The notes below the pieces were generated by a model that saw nothing but the letters and a program-made list of their open reading frames with translations, had not been told where the DNA came from and did not search any database. DNA of 8,399 bases from Oscillospiraceae bacterium (GTDB taxonomy: Bacteria > Bacillota > Clostridia > Oscillospirales > Acutalibacteraceae). Shown here one piece after another: positions 1 to 6,305 of the stretch (its first letter is position 1; each line of letters opens with the position of its first letter). The stretch is taken from contig JAFLUK010000064.1 of NCBI GenBank assembly GCA_022508865.1, positions 1-8,399 of the forward strand, in the 5' to 3' direction. Both the position numbers and the translations under genes were made by a program.

Positions 1-1158
1 CAGTATGGTCACGTTGGTGTATATGTTGGCGGCGGTATGGCTATTGATGCCAGAGATGAAGCATCTGACGTTTGTCTTGATTCAGTATATAACAAATCCT
101 GGACACAGTGGTTTAAGGTTGCAGGAGTTAGCTATCCAACTTCAGGCTGGCAGGAAGTTGCCGGTAGATATTACTACTATGAAGACGGCCAGTACATAGT
201 TTCCACTTCAAGAACAATTGGAGGGGTTACATACAGCTTTGCTTCTGACGGTGCATCAAATATAACACCGGGTGACACAAATGCAACAGTAGACAGCCCA
301 TCAACACCAAAGAAAAAGGTTAAGAAAACAGCTTGGAGCATTGGTGACTCGGGGGCAGCAGTTACAAAGCTGCAAAAAAGACTTACAGAGCTGGGCTTTT
401 ATCACGACGAAATCACAGGCTACTTTGGAGAAATCACTGAAAAAGCCTATAAGGAATTTCAGGAGGCAGCAGGTGTAGTTGTTGACGGTATTTGCGGAAA
501 AACAGACAGAGATATTCTCTATTCATCAATGGCGCCTTATGCTCCCGAGGAATCTACAGAGCCTGAAGATGACAGTGATAATGAAGAAAGTAAAAAAGAC
601 GAAAAAGAAGATGTAATGTCATTCGGAGACTATAGCGACGACGTATATAGTGTGCAGGAAAGACTGATTGAACTAAAATATCTTGAAGAAGATGCAACAG
701 GCTATTTTGGCCAGTGCACAGAAGCCGCAGTAAACGATTTTCAGGATTATAACGAAATCGAAAAAACAGGCGAAGTTGATGAAGAAACTCAAAAGGTGCT
801 TTTTTCAGAGGATGCAATTGTAAATCCCGAAGCAAAGGATGAGGAAGAGTCATCAGCTGACAACAAGGCTTCTTTCAGCTTTGGAAATAAGAAAGCAGAA
901 CAAAAGGTTGAGAATACAACTACAGAAGTAGTTTTAGAATCAAACCAAATGGCAAGCGATGCTTTAGCAGGCCTGACTTCTGATAGCAACTTCCAGTCAG
1001 TTTCTCAAAATGAGGATAGCGGCACAGGCATTATCAAGTGGCTTGTAATTGTTATTGCAGTTATGGGCTGTGTATTTGTAGTAGTTCTTGTTAACGAAAG
1101 AAAGAAAGCTAAACGTCACCGCAAGCACGCAATGCAAAGAACAAGAAGATATTGGTAA
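1..1158 (+). CDS. Cell-surface NlpC/P60-family peptidoglycan hydrolase with wall-binding domains and C-terminal membrane anchor (5'-truncated)
   Basis: The reading frame is open from base 1, so the start, any signal peptide and the catalytic Cys lie off the left edge; 385 residues are visible. Residues 1-47 resemble the end of an NlpC/P60 cysteine peptidase: GHVGVYVGGG holds the second catalytic residue (His4), followed by AIDARDE and the WTQWFKVAGVSYP tail common in clostridial members. Residues 50-86 look like a degenerate choline/cell-wall-binding repeat pair (GWQEVAGRYYYYEDG, then GGVTYSFASDGAS). Two PG_binding_1 domains follow (about 112-175 and 205-268), each with the GDxxxxVxxLQxRLxEL...GYFG pattern. 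Linkers are rich in Asp, Glu, Lys and Ser. Residues 343-364 form one membrane span, followed by a strongly basic tail rich in Lys, Arg and His. The inferred role is cleavage of peptide stems in peptidoglycan during growth or division, by an enzyme held on the outer membrane face. The family call is good; the exact bond cut is unknown. A terminator follows directly. Confidence 0.82.
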   Translation, partial: QYGHVGVYVGGGMAIDARDEASDVCLDSVYNKSWTQWFKVAGVSYPTSGWQEVAGRYYYYEDGQYIVSTSRTIGGVTYSFASDGASNITPGDTNATVDSPSTPKKKVKKTAWSIGDSGAAVTKLQKRLTELGFYHDEITGYFGEITEKAYKEFQEAAGVVVDGICGKTDRDILYSSMAPYAPEESTEPEDDSDNEESKKDEKEDVMSFGDYSDDVYSVQERLIELKYLEEDATGYFGQCTEAAVNDFQDYNEIEKTGEVDEETQKVLFSEDAIVNPEAKDEEESSADNKASFSFGNKKAEQKVENTTTEVVLESNQMASDALAGLTSDSNFQSVSQNEDSGTGIIKWLVIVIAVMGCVFVVVLVNERKKAKRHRKHAMQRTRRYW

Positions 1159-1174
1159 AATATTTTAATAATCT

Positions 1175-1209
1175 CACCCCGTAAAGTATTGGCTTTATGG
1201 GGTGTTTTT
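1175..1209 (+). terminator. Rho-independent terminator after the surface hydrolase gene
   Basis: CACCCCGTAAAG (1175-1186) pairs with CTTTATGGGGTG (1193-1204) through a 6-base loop. This gives 12 bp with one G-U wobble, followed immediately by TTTTT (1205-1209) and more T-rich sequence. It lies 16 bases after the stop codon at 1156-1158, so the upstream gene ends its transcription unit here. Confidence 0.92.
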
Positions 1210-1288
1210 GTGTTTGTAAGATATAGGATAATTTGTTTTTTGAAAATCTTAATTTGAAAATGATAGGCAGATATGATAAAATTACTAC

Positions 1289-1294
1289 AAGGTG
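1289..1294 (+). promoter_or_regulatory. Ribosome binding site that fixes the start of the glycosyltransferase-like gene
   Basis: AAGGTGAT (1289-1296) contains AGGTGAT, which pairs with the 3' end of 16S rRNA. It lies 6 bases before ATG 1301 when measured from the end of AAGGTG. An in-frame GTG at 1292 falls inside this site, so the ATG is the better start. Confidence 0.75.
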
Positions 1295-1300
1295 ATTAAA

Positions 1301-2659
1301 ATGTTTAAGATAAAAGAAAAAACTTCATATGTTGCGTTAGCCATTATAGCTTTACTTCCATTCTGTCTAATATTTAATGATAACATATGGTTTGATGAAT
1401 CATATACTTTAGCATTAATTCAGCATAGTTATCCCGAAATAATCGAAATTCTGAAAACAGATATGCACCCTCCATTGTATTTTCTGTCTTTAAAACTTTT
1501 TTGCAACACATTTGGTTATTCTATAATTTCAACAAAAGTTTTCTCTATTTTAGGTTATTCCGCTACTGTGTTTATTGGCGGAATTATATTAAAAAAGCAT
1601 TTTGATTTACAAACATCTATTGTGTACGCAGTTGCTGTCACAGCAATACCTATGGTATTCTATTTCAGCGTACAGCAAAGGTCCTATTCTTGGTGCATAT
1701 TCTTTGTTACTATTTGTTTTTTACAAGCAGTTATCGCAATCAAAGAGGAAAAATCAAAGTATTTTATCTTTATGGCTATATCAGGCTTGTTTGCTTCTTA
1801 TAATCATTTTTTTGCTCTGTTAGCCGTAGGAATAATTTTTGCTTATATTAATATTTTTGTTTTCATAAAAAAAAGAACACATCTTAAAAATATTTTACTG
1901 TCAGATACAATCATCATAATAGGATATTCATTATGGGTTATTCCTCTGTTAAATCAGGCTCAAGATGCTGCTGATAATTTTTGGCTAAAAGGGATAGAAC
2001 CTTTATCTGTAATTGTATTTGCTTTTAGCCTTGTGATTATCGGAATTTTCTTATTAATAAAGGGAAATAGAATTTTTGAAGTTATATTTGCCGCAATTTG
2101 TGTTTTGTGCTTACAGACGATTGGATTAATCGGGACAGTTTTTATCAGACCGTTTTATATTGCCCGTTATAGTATTGTTATAGTTGGAATTTCCGCATGC
2201 TTAATTTCATTTGCCTATAAGTCGATGGGAGAGATAGTAAAGAAAATTGTTATTATTCTTCTTTGCTTAATGTGTGCTGTTAATCTTTCGTTAACTTTCA
2301 TATTCGAATACGATTATTCTATTAATAATTTTCGTAGTAGTTTTCATAATGAGTTATCTAAAAAAGATGTTTTTCTGTATTTCGACAGTTCTTTTGGAAT
2401 TATGTCTTATTACTATCCCGATAATAAACACATATGCACTTATAAAGAGAATTGGTTCTCCGCATTTGAAAATCTTGAATTTATAGAGAAAAATCAGATA
2501 CAGAATTTAGTATCGAAAAAGCAAAATAATATATGGATAGTAAAAAACTCTTTAACTAAAACGCCTGATTATATAAAAAATTTATTTACTCTAAAAAAGA
2601 GTTATTCTTTTAAATGCGATTTTAATTTATATGAGGTCTATTCCGTGGTTCATAAATAG
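1301..2659 (+). CDS. Polytopic membrane protein, GT-C (family 39-like) glycosyltransferase
   Basis: This 452-residue protein has about ten or eleven hydrophobic spans through residue 335, then a C-terminal domain of about 115 residues that is probably extracytoplasmic. The first outer loop carries NIWFDESYT (Asp32-Glu33), matching the acidic pair that binds metal or catalyses in GT-C enzymes. DMHPPLYF (54-61) matches the HPPLYY signature of family 39 and related proteins. QQRSYSW (125-131) and RPFYIARY (283-290) also fit family patterns. Such enzymes transfer a sugar from a polyprenyl-phosphate donor to a wall polymer, lipid or protein outside the cell; donor and acceptor cannot be told here. 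The gene stands alone between two terminators. It is much more AT-rich than its neighbours (17/60 and 15/60 GC in lines 1561 and 2341, against 30/60 in line 3541 of the next gene), which hints at separate ancestry. Another polytopic GT-C subfamily remains possible. Confidence 0.72.
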   Translation: MFKIKEKTSYVALAIIALLPFCLIFNDNIWFDESYTLALIQHSYPEIIEILKTDMHPPLYFLSLKLFCNTFGYSIISTKVFSILGYSATVFIGGIILKKHFDLQTSIVYAVAVTAIPMVFYFSVQQRSYSWCIFFVTICFLQAVIAIKEEKSKYFIFMAISGLFASYNHFFALLAVGIIFAYINIFVFIKKRTHLKNILLSDTIIIIGYSLWVIPLLNQAQDAADNFWLKGIEPLSVIVFAFSLVIIGIFLLIKGNRIFEVIFAAICVLCLQTIGLIGTVFIRPFYIARYSIVIVGISACLISFAYKSMGEIVKKIVIILLCLMCAVNLSLTFIFEYDYSINNFRSSFHNELSKKDVFLYFDSSFGIMSYYYPDNKHICTYKENWFSAFENLEFIEKNQIQNLVSKKQNNIWIVKNSLTKTPDYIKNLFTLKKSYSFKCDFNLYEVYSVVHK

Positions 2660-2688
2660 GTGAATATGTATTATTAAGTTTTTTAAAA

Positions 2689-2730
2689 ACAAGCGATAGC
2701 TTTTGGCTATCGCTTGTAAAATTTTATTTT
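2689..2730 (+). terminator. Rho-independent terminator after the glycosyltransferase-like gene
   Basis: ACAAGCGATAGC (2689-2700) and GCTATCGCTTGT (2706-2717) form a perfect 12-bp stem with a 5-base loop (TTTTG). The T run TTTTATTTT (2722-2730) begins only after AAAA, so the tract is slightly displaced. On the other strand the hairpin is followed directly by TTTTT, so it could also act in reverse. Confidence 0.85.
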
Positions 2731-2832
2731 GTGATTTATACCAACTATAGACACCGCTTTGGTTCTTATAGCCCACCACAGTACAATTGCTTTATTGTTA
2801 ATATATTTTACACAAAACATATTAAATTTATC

Positions 2833-2861
2833 TTGTCATTTTATTTAATATATATTATAAT
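2833..2861 (+). promoter_or_regulatory. Sigma-A-type promoter for the sodium symporter gene
   Basis: TTGTCA (2833-2838) and TATAAT (2856-2861) are separated by exactly 17 bases: one mismatch to the -35 consensus and a perfect -10. Transcription would start near 2868, giving a 5' leader of about 35 bases, too short for a typical riboswitch. The surrounding 2718-2832 stretch is AT-rich, and I see no gene in it. Confidence 0.85.
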
Positions 2862-2889
2862 AACCATATGTATTGTGAATTATTGTAAT

Positions 2890-2895
2890 AGGAGG
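2890..2895 (+). promoter_or_regulatory. Ribosome binding site of the sodium symporter gene
   Basis: AGGAGG at 2890-2895 lies 7 bases before ATG 2903, the ideal spacing. It supports 2903 over the in-frame Met at residue 6. Confidence 0.85.
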
Positions 2896-2902
2896 ACGAA
2901 AA

Positions 2903-4426
2903 ATGGAAAAACGTAGTATGTGGAATTCCAGACTTACTTTCATTCTTGCGGCAGTTGGTTCTGCTGTAGGTCTTGGTAACGCATGGCGATTCCCGGGTCT
3001 TGCGGCAAAGCATGGGGGAGGAACATTCCTTCTTGTTTATTTGCTGGCAATGTTAGTAATGGGTATTCCGCTTTTAATGATGGAGGTTTCCATTGCAAGG
3101 AAGCTTCGCAGAGGTGCAGCTGAATCTTTAAGAGGTATTAACAAAAAGTTTGAACCTATTGGTTGGGCGGCAACATCGAACGCCTTTGTAATTGTTTGCT
3201 ACTATTCGGTAGTATTTGCTTGGGTTATCTTAATGTTCATCAACTCTTGGCAGTTTGGCTCAATGACAGGTGATTCAGAAAAGGCGTCAAGCCTGTTCTT
3301 TGACTTAACACAGACAACAGGTGCTATCGAGGGCACTTCAATCCCTGGTATGGTTATGGTTTGTCTTTTAGTTGCATGGGGTCTGATTTTTTACTGTATC
3401 AGGAACGGTGCAAGCTCGGTTGGTAAGGTTGTTAAGTTTACAGTGTTTATGCCTGTTCTTCTTCTTATCATAATGGCAGTCAAGGGTATCACAATGGATG
3501 GAGCAATGGCAGGTATTGCACAGTTCTTTATCCCCGAGATGAATGCTTTGGGCGATCCCGGCCTTTGGGTTGATGCTATCGGTCAGGTATTTTACAGCTT
3601 ATCAATTATGATGGCAATTATGTTTGCATACGGCTCATATCTAGATGATACTTCAAATGTCGCTGCAGACTGTATGATTATTGCTTTCTCGGATATGGCT
3701 ATCAGTGTGCTGTCCGGTATTGTAATGTTCTCCACAATGGGTGGTACAGGTATGCTAGACAGTATTACAGATAGCGGTATTGCAACAGCGTTTATTGTAT
3801 ATCCACAGGCTATTGTTAACCTTACAAGTATCGGTTGGGTAAATGCAATATTCGGTGCAGTATTTTATTTGATGTTAATAACCTTGGCTATTGACTCTGC
3901 ATTCTCCATAGTAGAAGGTGTTTCTGCCTCAATTTCCGATAAATTCCACATTAAACCCAGAACAGTTACACTTGCCGTTTGTGCAATTGCAGGTTTAATT
4001 TCTATGGTATTTGTAACACAGGCAGGTCTTGCATGGCTCGACATTGTGGATTCTTGGACAAATCAGATTAACCTTATTGTTATTGGTATTCTTGAATGTA
4101 TTGCAATCGGATGGTGCTTCAGTCTTCGAAAGGTACATAGAGAAATCAATAGAAATTCAAAGAAGTTTAATATGCCGTTTTGGTGGTTTGCTACATCTGT
4201 AAAGGTTGTTTCACCGCTGCTCCTTATCGGACTTTTTGTATGGAATATGATTACACTATTTGTTGTAAATGGGGGCAACTACGGCGGATATCCATTATGG
4301 GCACAAATTGTAGCAGGCTGGGTAGTATCCCTCTTTGTATTTATCAGCGGATTTATTATCAAGCTGGTTATACGTCACAAGAAAAAGTCAGGTTATATTG
4401 AGGACGAGATTGTCTGGGAAGACTAA
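2903..4426 (+). CDS. Neurotransmitter:sodium symporter (NSS/SNF, SLC6) family transporter
   Basis: This 507-residue inner-membrane protein has 12 predicted spans and is probably an Na+-coupled importer of an amino acid or related amine; the substrate is not readable. The family signature GSAVGLGNAWRFPGLAAKHGGG (19-40) is in span 1, with Ala21 and Asn26 at LeuT Na1 positions Ala22 and Asn27. Span 6 reads GQVFYSLSIMMAIMFAYGSY (227-246), with Ser232 at LeuT Thr254. Span 8 has ITLAIDSAFSIVEG (326-339); Asp331-Ser332 align with the Na2 pair Asp-Ser of human SERT, where LeuT has Thr-Ser. At the chloride-linked region Asp264 aligns with LeuT Asn286 and Ser268 with LeuT Glu290. These are hand alignments from memory. 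The gene has its own promoter and its own terminator at 4445-4480, so it is monocistronic. Length fits 12-span members better than the shorter 11-span bacterial ones. Confidence 0.93.
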   Translation: MEKRSMWNSRLTFILAAVGSAVGLGNAWRFPGLAAKHGGGTFLLVYLLAMLVMGIPLLMMEVSIARKLRRGAAESLRGINKKFEPIGWAATSNAFVIVCYYSVVFAWVILMFINSWQFGSMTGDSEKASSLFFDLTQTTGAIEGTSIPGMVMVCLLVAWGLIFYCIRNGASSVGKVVKFTVFMPVLLLIIMAVKGITMDGAMAGIAQFFIPEMNALGDPGLWVDAIGQVFYSLSIMMAIMFAYGSYLDDTSNVAADCMIIAFSDMAISVLSGIVMFSTMGGTGMLDSITDSGIATAFIVYPQAIVNLTSIGWVNAIFGAVFYLMLITLAIDSAFSIVEGVSASISDKFHIKPRTVTLAVCAIAGLISMVFVTQAGLAWLDIVDSWTNQINLIVIGILECIAIGWCFSLRKVHREINRNSKKFNMPFWWFATSVKVVSPLLLIGLFVWNMITLFVVNGGNYGGYPLWAQIVAGWVVSLFVFISGFIIKLVIRHKKKSGYIEDEIVWED

Positions 4427-4444
4427 AATTAAAATTTAAATTGA

Positions 4445-4480
4445 TAAATGTCGGAGCAAAAGCTTCGGCATTTATTTTTG
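4445..4480 (+). terminator. Rho-independent terminator of the sodium symporter gene
   Basis: AAATGTCGGAGC (4446-4457) pairs with GCTTCGGCATTT (4462-4473) across an AAAA loop. The 12 pairs include two G-U wobbles and can be extended by T4445-A4474. ATTTTTG (4474-4480) supplies the T run on the plus strand. Confidence 0.88.
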
Positions 4481-4483
4481 CAT

Positions 4484-4517
4484 AAAAACAGACCAAAGGC
4501 AATCACCTTTGGTCTGT
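4484..4517 (-). terminator. Rho-independent terminator of the hydrogenase operon
   Basis: ACAGACCAAAGG (4488-4499) and CCTTTGGTCTGT (4506-4517) form a perfect 12-bp stem with a 6-base loop. On the minus strand the stem runs straight into TTTTT (the complement of 4484-4488). It sits 30 bases past the hydA stop codon. On the plus strand it is followed by AAAGCTTTTTT, so it may also serve as a back-up for the convergent transporter gene. Confidence 0.88.
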
Positions 4518-4547
4518 AAAGCTTTTTTAGTTGTAGAACACTATCTA

Positions 4548-6293
4548 TTAATACTTTTCTCTCCTTACATAAGATGTGTGGAGAAGCTCGTGAGCCTTGT
4601 GTGAGCCCGGCTCGCCAAGATATTCTGCATAGATAGTCTTAATTTCAGGATTGTCGTGTGACTTTCTGTAAGGAAGATTTGCGTCGTCCTCATAAAGAGC
4701 GTTTGCACGCAGACCCTTAACATCAGTAAAGTTACGTGTGTGTGCGTCAACGATTGGCTGACCGCCGCCATTGATACAACCGCCTGGGCAGCACATAACT
4801 TCAATAAACTGATACTTTGATTTGCCTGCAACAATTTCGTCAAGAAGCTTTGCAGCATTCTTAAGACCGGAGGTAACAGCAACATTAACATCCATACCTG
4901 CAACGTTGTATGTAGCTTCCTTAATATCTTCCATACCTCTTACTTCCTGATATTCAACAGATTCAAGATCCTCGCCTGTTAGAACGTCAGCAACAGTTCG
5001 GAGAGCAGCTTCCATAACACCGCCGGAAGCGCCAAAGATTGTACCTGCGCCTGTACCGATACCCATAATTGGGTCAAATTCTTCATCAGCTAAATCATTG
5101 AACTGAATACCGGATGTCTTAATCATCTTGGCAAGTTCTCTTGTTGTAATAGAAATATCGTTATCAGCAAGACCGTCATGTCCTTCGTCGTCACGCTTAA
5201 TTTCAAACTTTTTAGCAACGCAAGGCATTACAGATACAACAACAATGTCCTTGGGGTCAATGCCTGCTTTTTCAGCATAGTAGGACTTAATCATAGAGCC
5301 CTGCATCTGCTGTGGGGACTTACAAGTTGAAAGATGGGGGATAAGTTCAGGATAATAGTGTTCGCAGAACTTAATCCAGCCCGGTGAGCAGGAAGTAATC
5401 ATTGGCAGAACGCCGCCGTTCTTAACACGGTCAATAAACTCTGTGCCTTCTTCCATAATTGTAAGGTCAGCAGCAAAGTTTGTATCAAATACCTTGTCAA
5501 AGCCCAGCTTTTTAAGAGCAGCAACCATTTTGCCTGTTACATTACTGCCGATTGGCATATCAAAGCATTCACCAAGAGTTGCTCTGATTGCAGGAGCAGT
5601 GTGAACTACAACGTGCTTTGTTTCGTCAGCAAGTGCTTCAAATACTTTAGCAGTATCATCTCTTTCAACAAGAGCGCCTGTTGGGCAAACTGCTGTACAC
5701 TGACCACAGCTTACACAAGCAACAGAGTCAAGAGATTTGTTGAATGCGCAGCCAACCTCTGTGTCAAAACCACGGTTGTTAGCTCCAATAACAGATACAT
5801 ACTGATTCTTACAAACAGCTACACATCTGCGGCAAAGAATACACTTGTTGTTGTTTCTTACCAGATGTAATGTAGAGTTGTCAATATCGTAATGAGTTTC
5901 TTCACCCTGGAATTTTGTTTCATCAACGCCATATTCAAGGCAAAGCTTCTGAAGCTCGCAATTATCAGAACGTGGGCAAGACAGACACTTCTTATCGTGG
6001 TTAGAGAGAAGAAGCTCAAGGTTAGTTTTTCTGTTCTTGCGAATTTCAGGAGTGTTTGTGAAGATTTCTGTGCCTTCTCTTTCAATAGGATATACGCAAG
6101 CAGCAACAAGACCTCTTGCACCCTTAACTTCGCAAAGACACATACGGCAAGCACCGATTTCGTTAAGTTCCTTTAAGTAGCAAAGAGTAGGAATTTTTAT
6201 GCCGAACTGGTTGCAAGCCTCAAGAATAGTAGTATTCTTCTCAACAGTATAAGGCATACCATTGATTTTAATATTAAGCATTTCCATTTTCAT
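4548..6293 (-). CDS. hydA: [FeFe] hydrogenase catalytic subunit HydA, probably NADH/ferredoxin-linked multimeric type
   Basis: This cytoplasmic subunit of 581 residues interconverts protons and H2. The N-terminus carries a [2Fe-2S] domain (Cys38, 49, 52, 66; x10-x2-x13 spacing), a His-Cys3 [4Fe-4S] site (His99, Cys103, 106, 112) and two ferredoxin-type [4Fe-4S] motifs (Cys151, 154, 157, 161 and Cys193, 196, 199, 203). The H-cluster domain has L1 TSCSPGW (300-306), L2 MPCVAKKFE (356-364, Cys358) and L3 EVMCCPGGCINGGGQP (498-513, Cys502 and Cys506). L1 differs from the usual TSCCPxW: the second Cys is Ser303. The C-terminus has the small-subunit-like end LGEPGSHKAHELLHTSY, with no extra [2Fe-2S] domain beyond it. 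HydB is 12 bases upstream, so HydA probably receives electrons through HydB and an unseen HydC. The start is uncertain: AAGGAG (6296-6301) is only 2 bases from this ATG but 8 from Met3 (6287), which would give 579 residues. Confidence 0.95.
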   Translation of the reverse strand: MKMEMLNIKINGMPYTVEKNTTILEACNQFGIKIPTLCYLKELNEIGACRMCLCEVKGARGLVAACVYPIEREGTEIFTNTPEIRKNRKTNLELLLSNHDKKCLSCPRSDNCELQKLCLEYGVDETKFQGEETHYDIDNSTLHLVRNNNKCILCRRCVAVCKNQYVSVIGANNRGFDTEVGCAFNKSLDSVACVSCGQCTAVCPTGALVERDDTAKVFEALADETKHVVVHTAPAIRATLGECFDMPIGSNVTGKMVAALKKLGFDKVFDTNFAADLTIMEEGTEFIDRVKNGGVLPMITSCSPGWIKFCEHYYPELIPHLSTCKSPQQMQGSMIKSYYAEKAGIDPKDIVVVSVMPCVAKKFEIKRDDEGHDGLADNDISITTRELAKMIKTSGIQFNDLADEEFDPIMGIGTGAGTIFGASGGVMEAALRTVADVLTGEDLESVEYQEVRGMEDIKEATYNVAGMDVNVAVTSGLKNAAKLLDEIVAGKSKYQFIEVMCCPGGCINGGGQPIVDAHTRNFTDVKGLRANALYEDDANLPYRKSHDNPEIKTIYAEYLGEPGSHKAHELLHTSYVRREKY

Positions 6294-6295
6294 AT

Positions 6296-6301
6296 CTCCT
6301 T
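6296..6301 (-). promoter_or_regulatory. Ribosome binding site of hydA, closely spaced to the first ATG
   Basis: On the minus strand AAGGAG occupies 6301 down to 6296. Only AT separates it from the ATG at 6293, while the ATG at 6287 (third codon) is at the usual 8-base spacing. This favours initiation at 6287, though both may be used. Confidence 0.6.
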
Positions 6302-6305
6302 CATC

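Noticed and set aside
5..199. Short plus-strand open frame at the left edge
   Set aside because: It overlaps the NlpC/P60 frame, which has clear domain similarity, and it shows no recognisable protein features.
1240..1283. Possible promoter for the glycosyltransferase-like gene (TTGAAA at 1240 or 1254, TATGAT at 1272)
   Set aside because: TTGAAA 1254-1259 to TATGAT 1272-1277 leaves only 12 bases, and no alternative pair has a good -10 at 16-18 bases. A promoter must exist but is not convincing by eye.
1292..1300. GTG start three codons upstream of the glycosyltransferase-like gene's ATG
   Set aside because: The GTG lies inside the AAGGTGAT ribosome binding site, which is correctly spaced for ATG 1301.
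2745..2771. Imperfect inverted repeat CTATAG...TTATAG upstream of the symporter promoter
   Set aside because: Only about 6 pairs plus an inner 3 pairs with mismatches; too weak in AT-rich sequence to call an operator.
2731..2916. 61-codon open frame between the two membrane-protein genes
   Set aside because: It runs through the promoter and ribosome binding site of the symporter gene, has no binding site of its own, and its composition is that of AT-rich intergenic DNA.
5858..6176. Overlapping open frames within the N-terminal region of hydA
   Set aside because: The hydA frame carries all the Fe-S motifs with correct spacing; the others are out-of-frame shadows.
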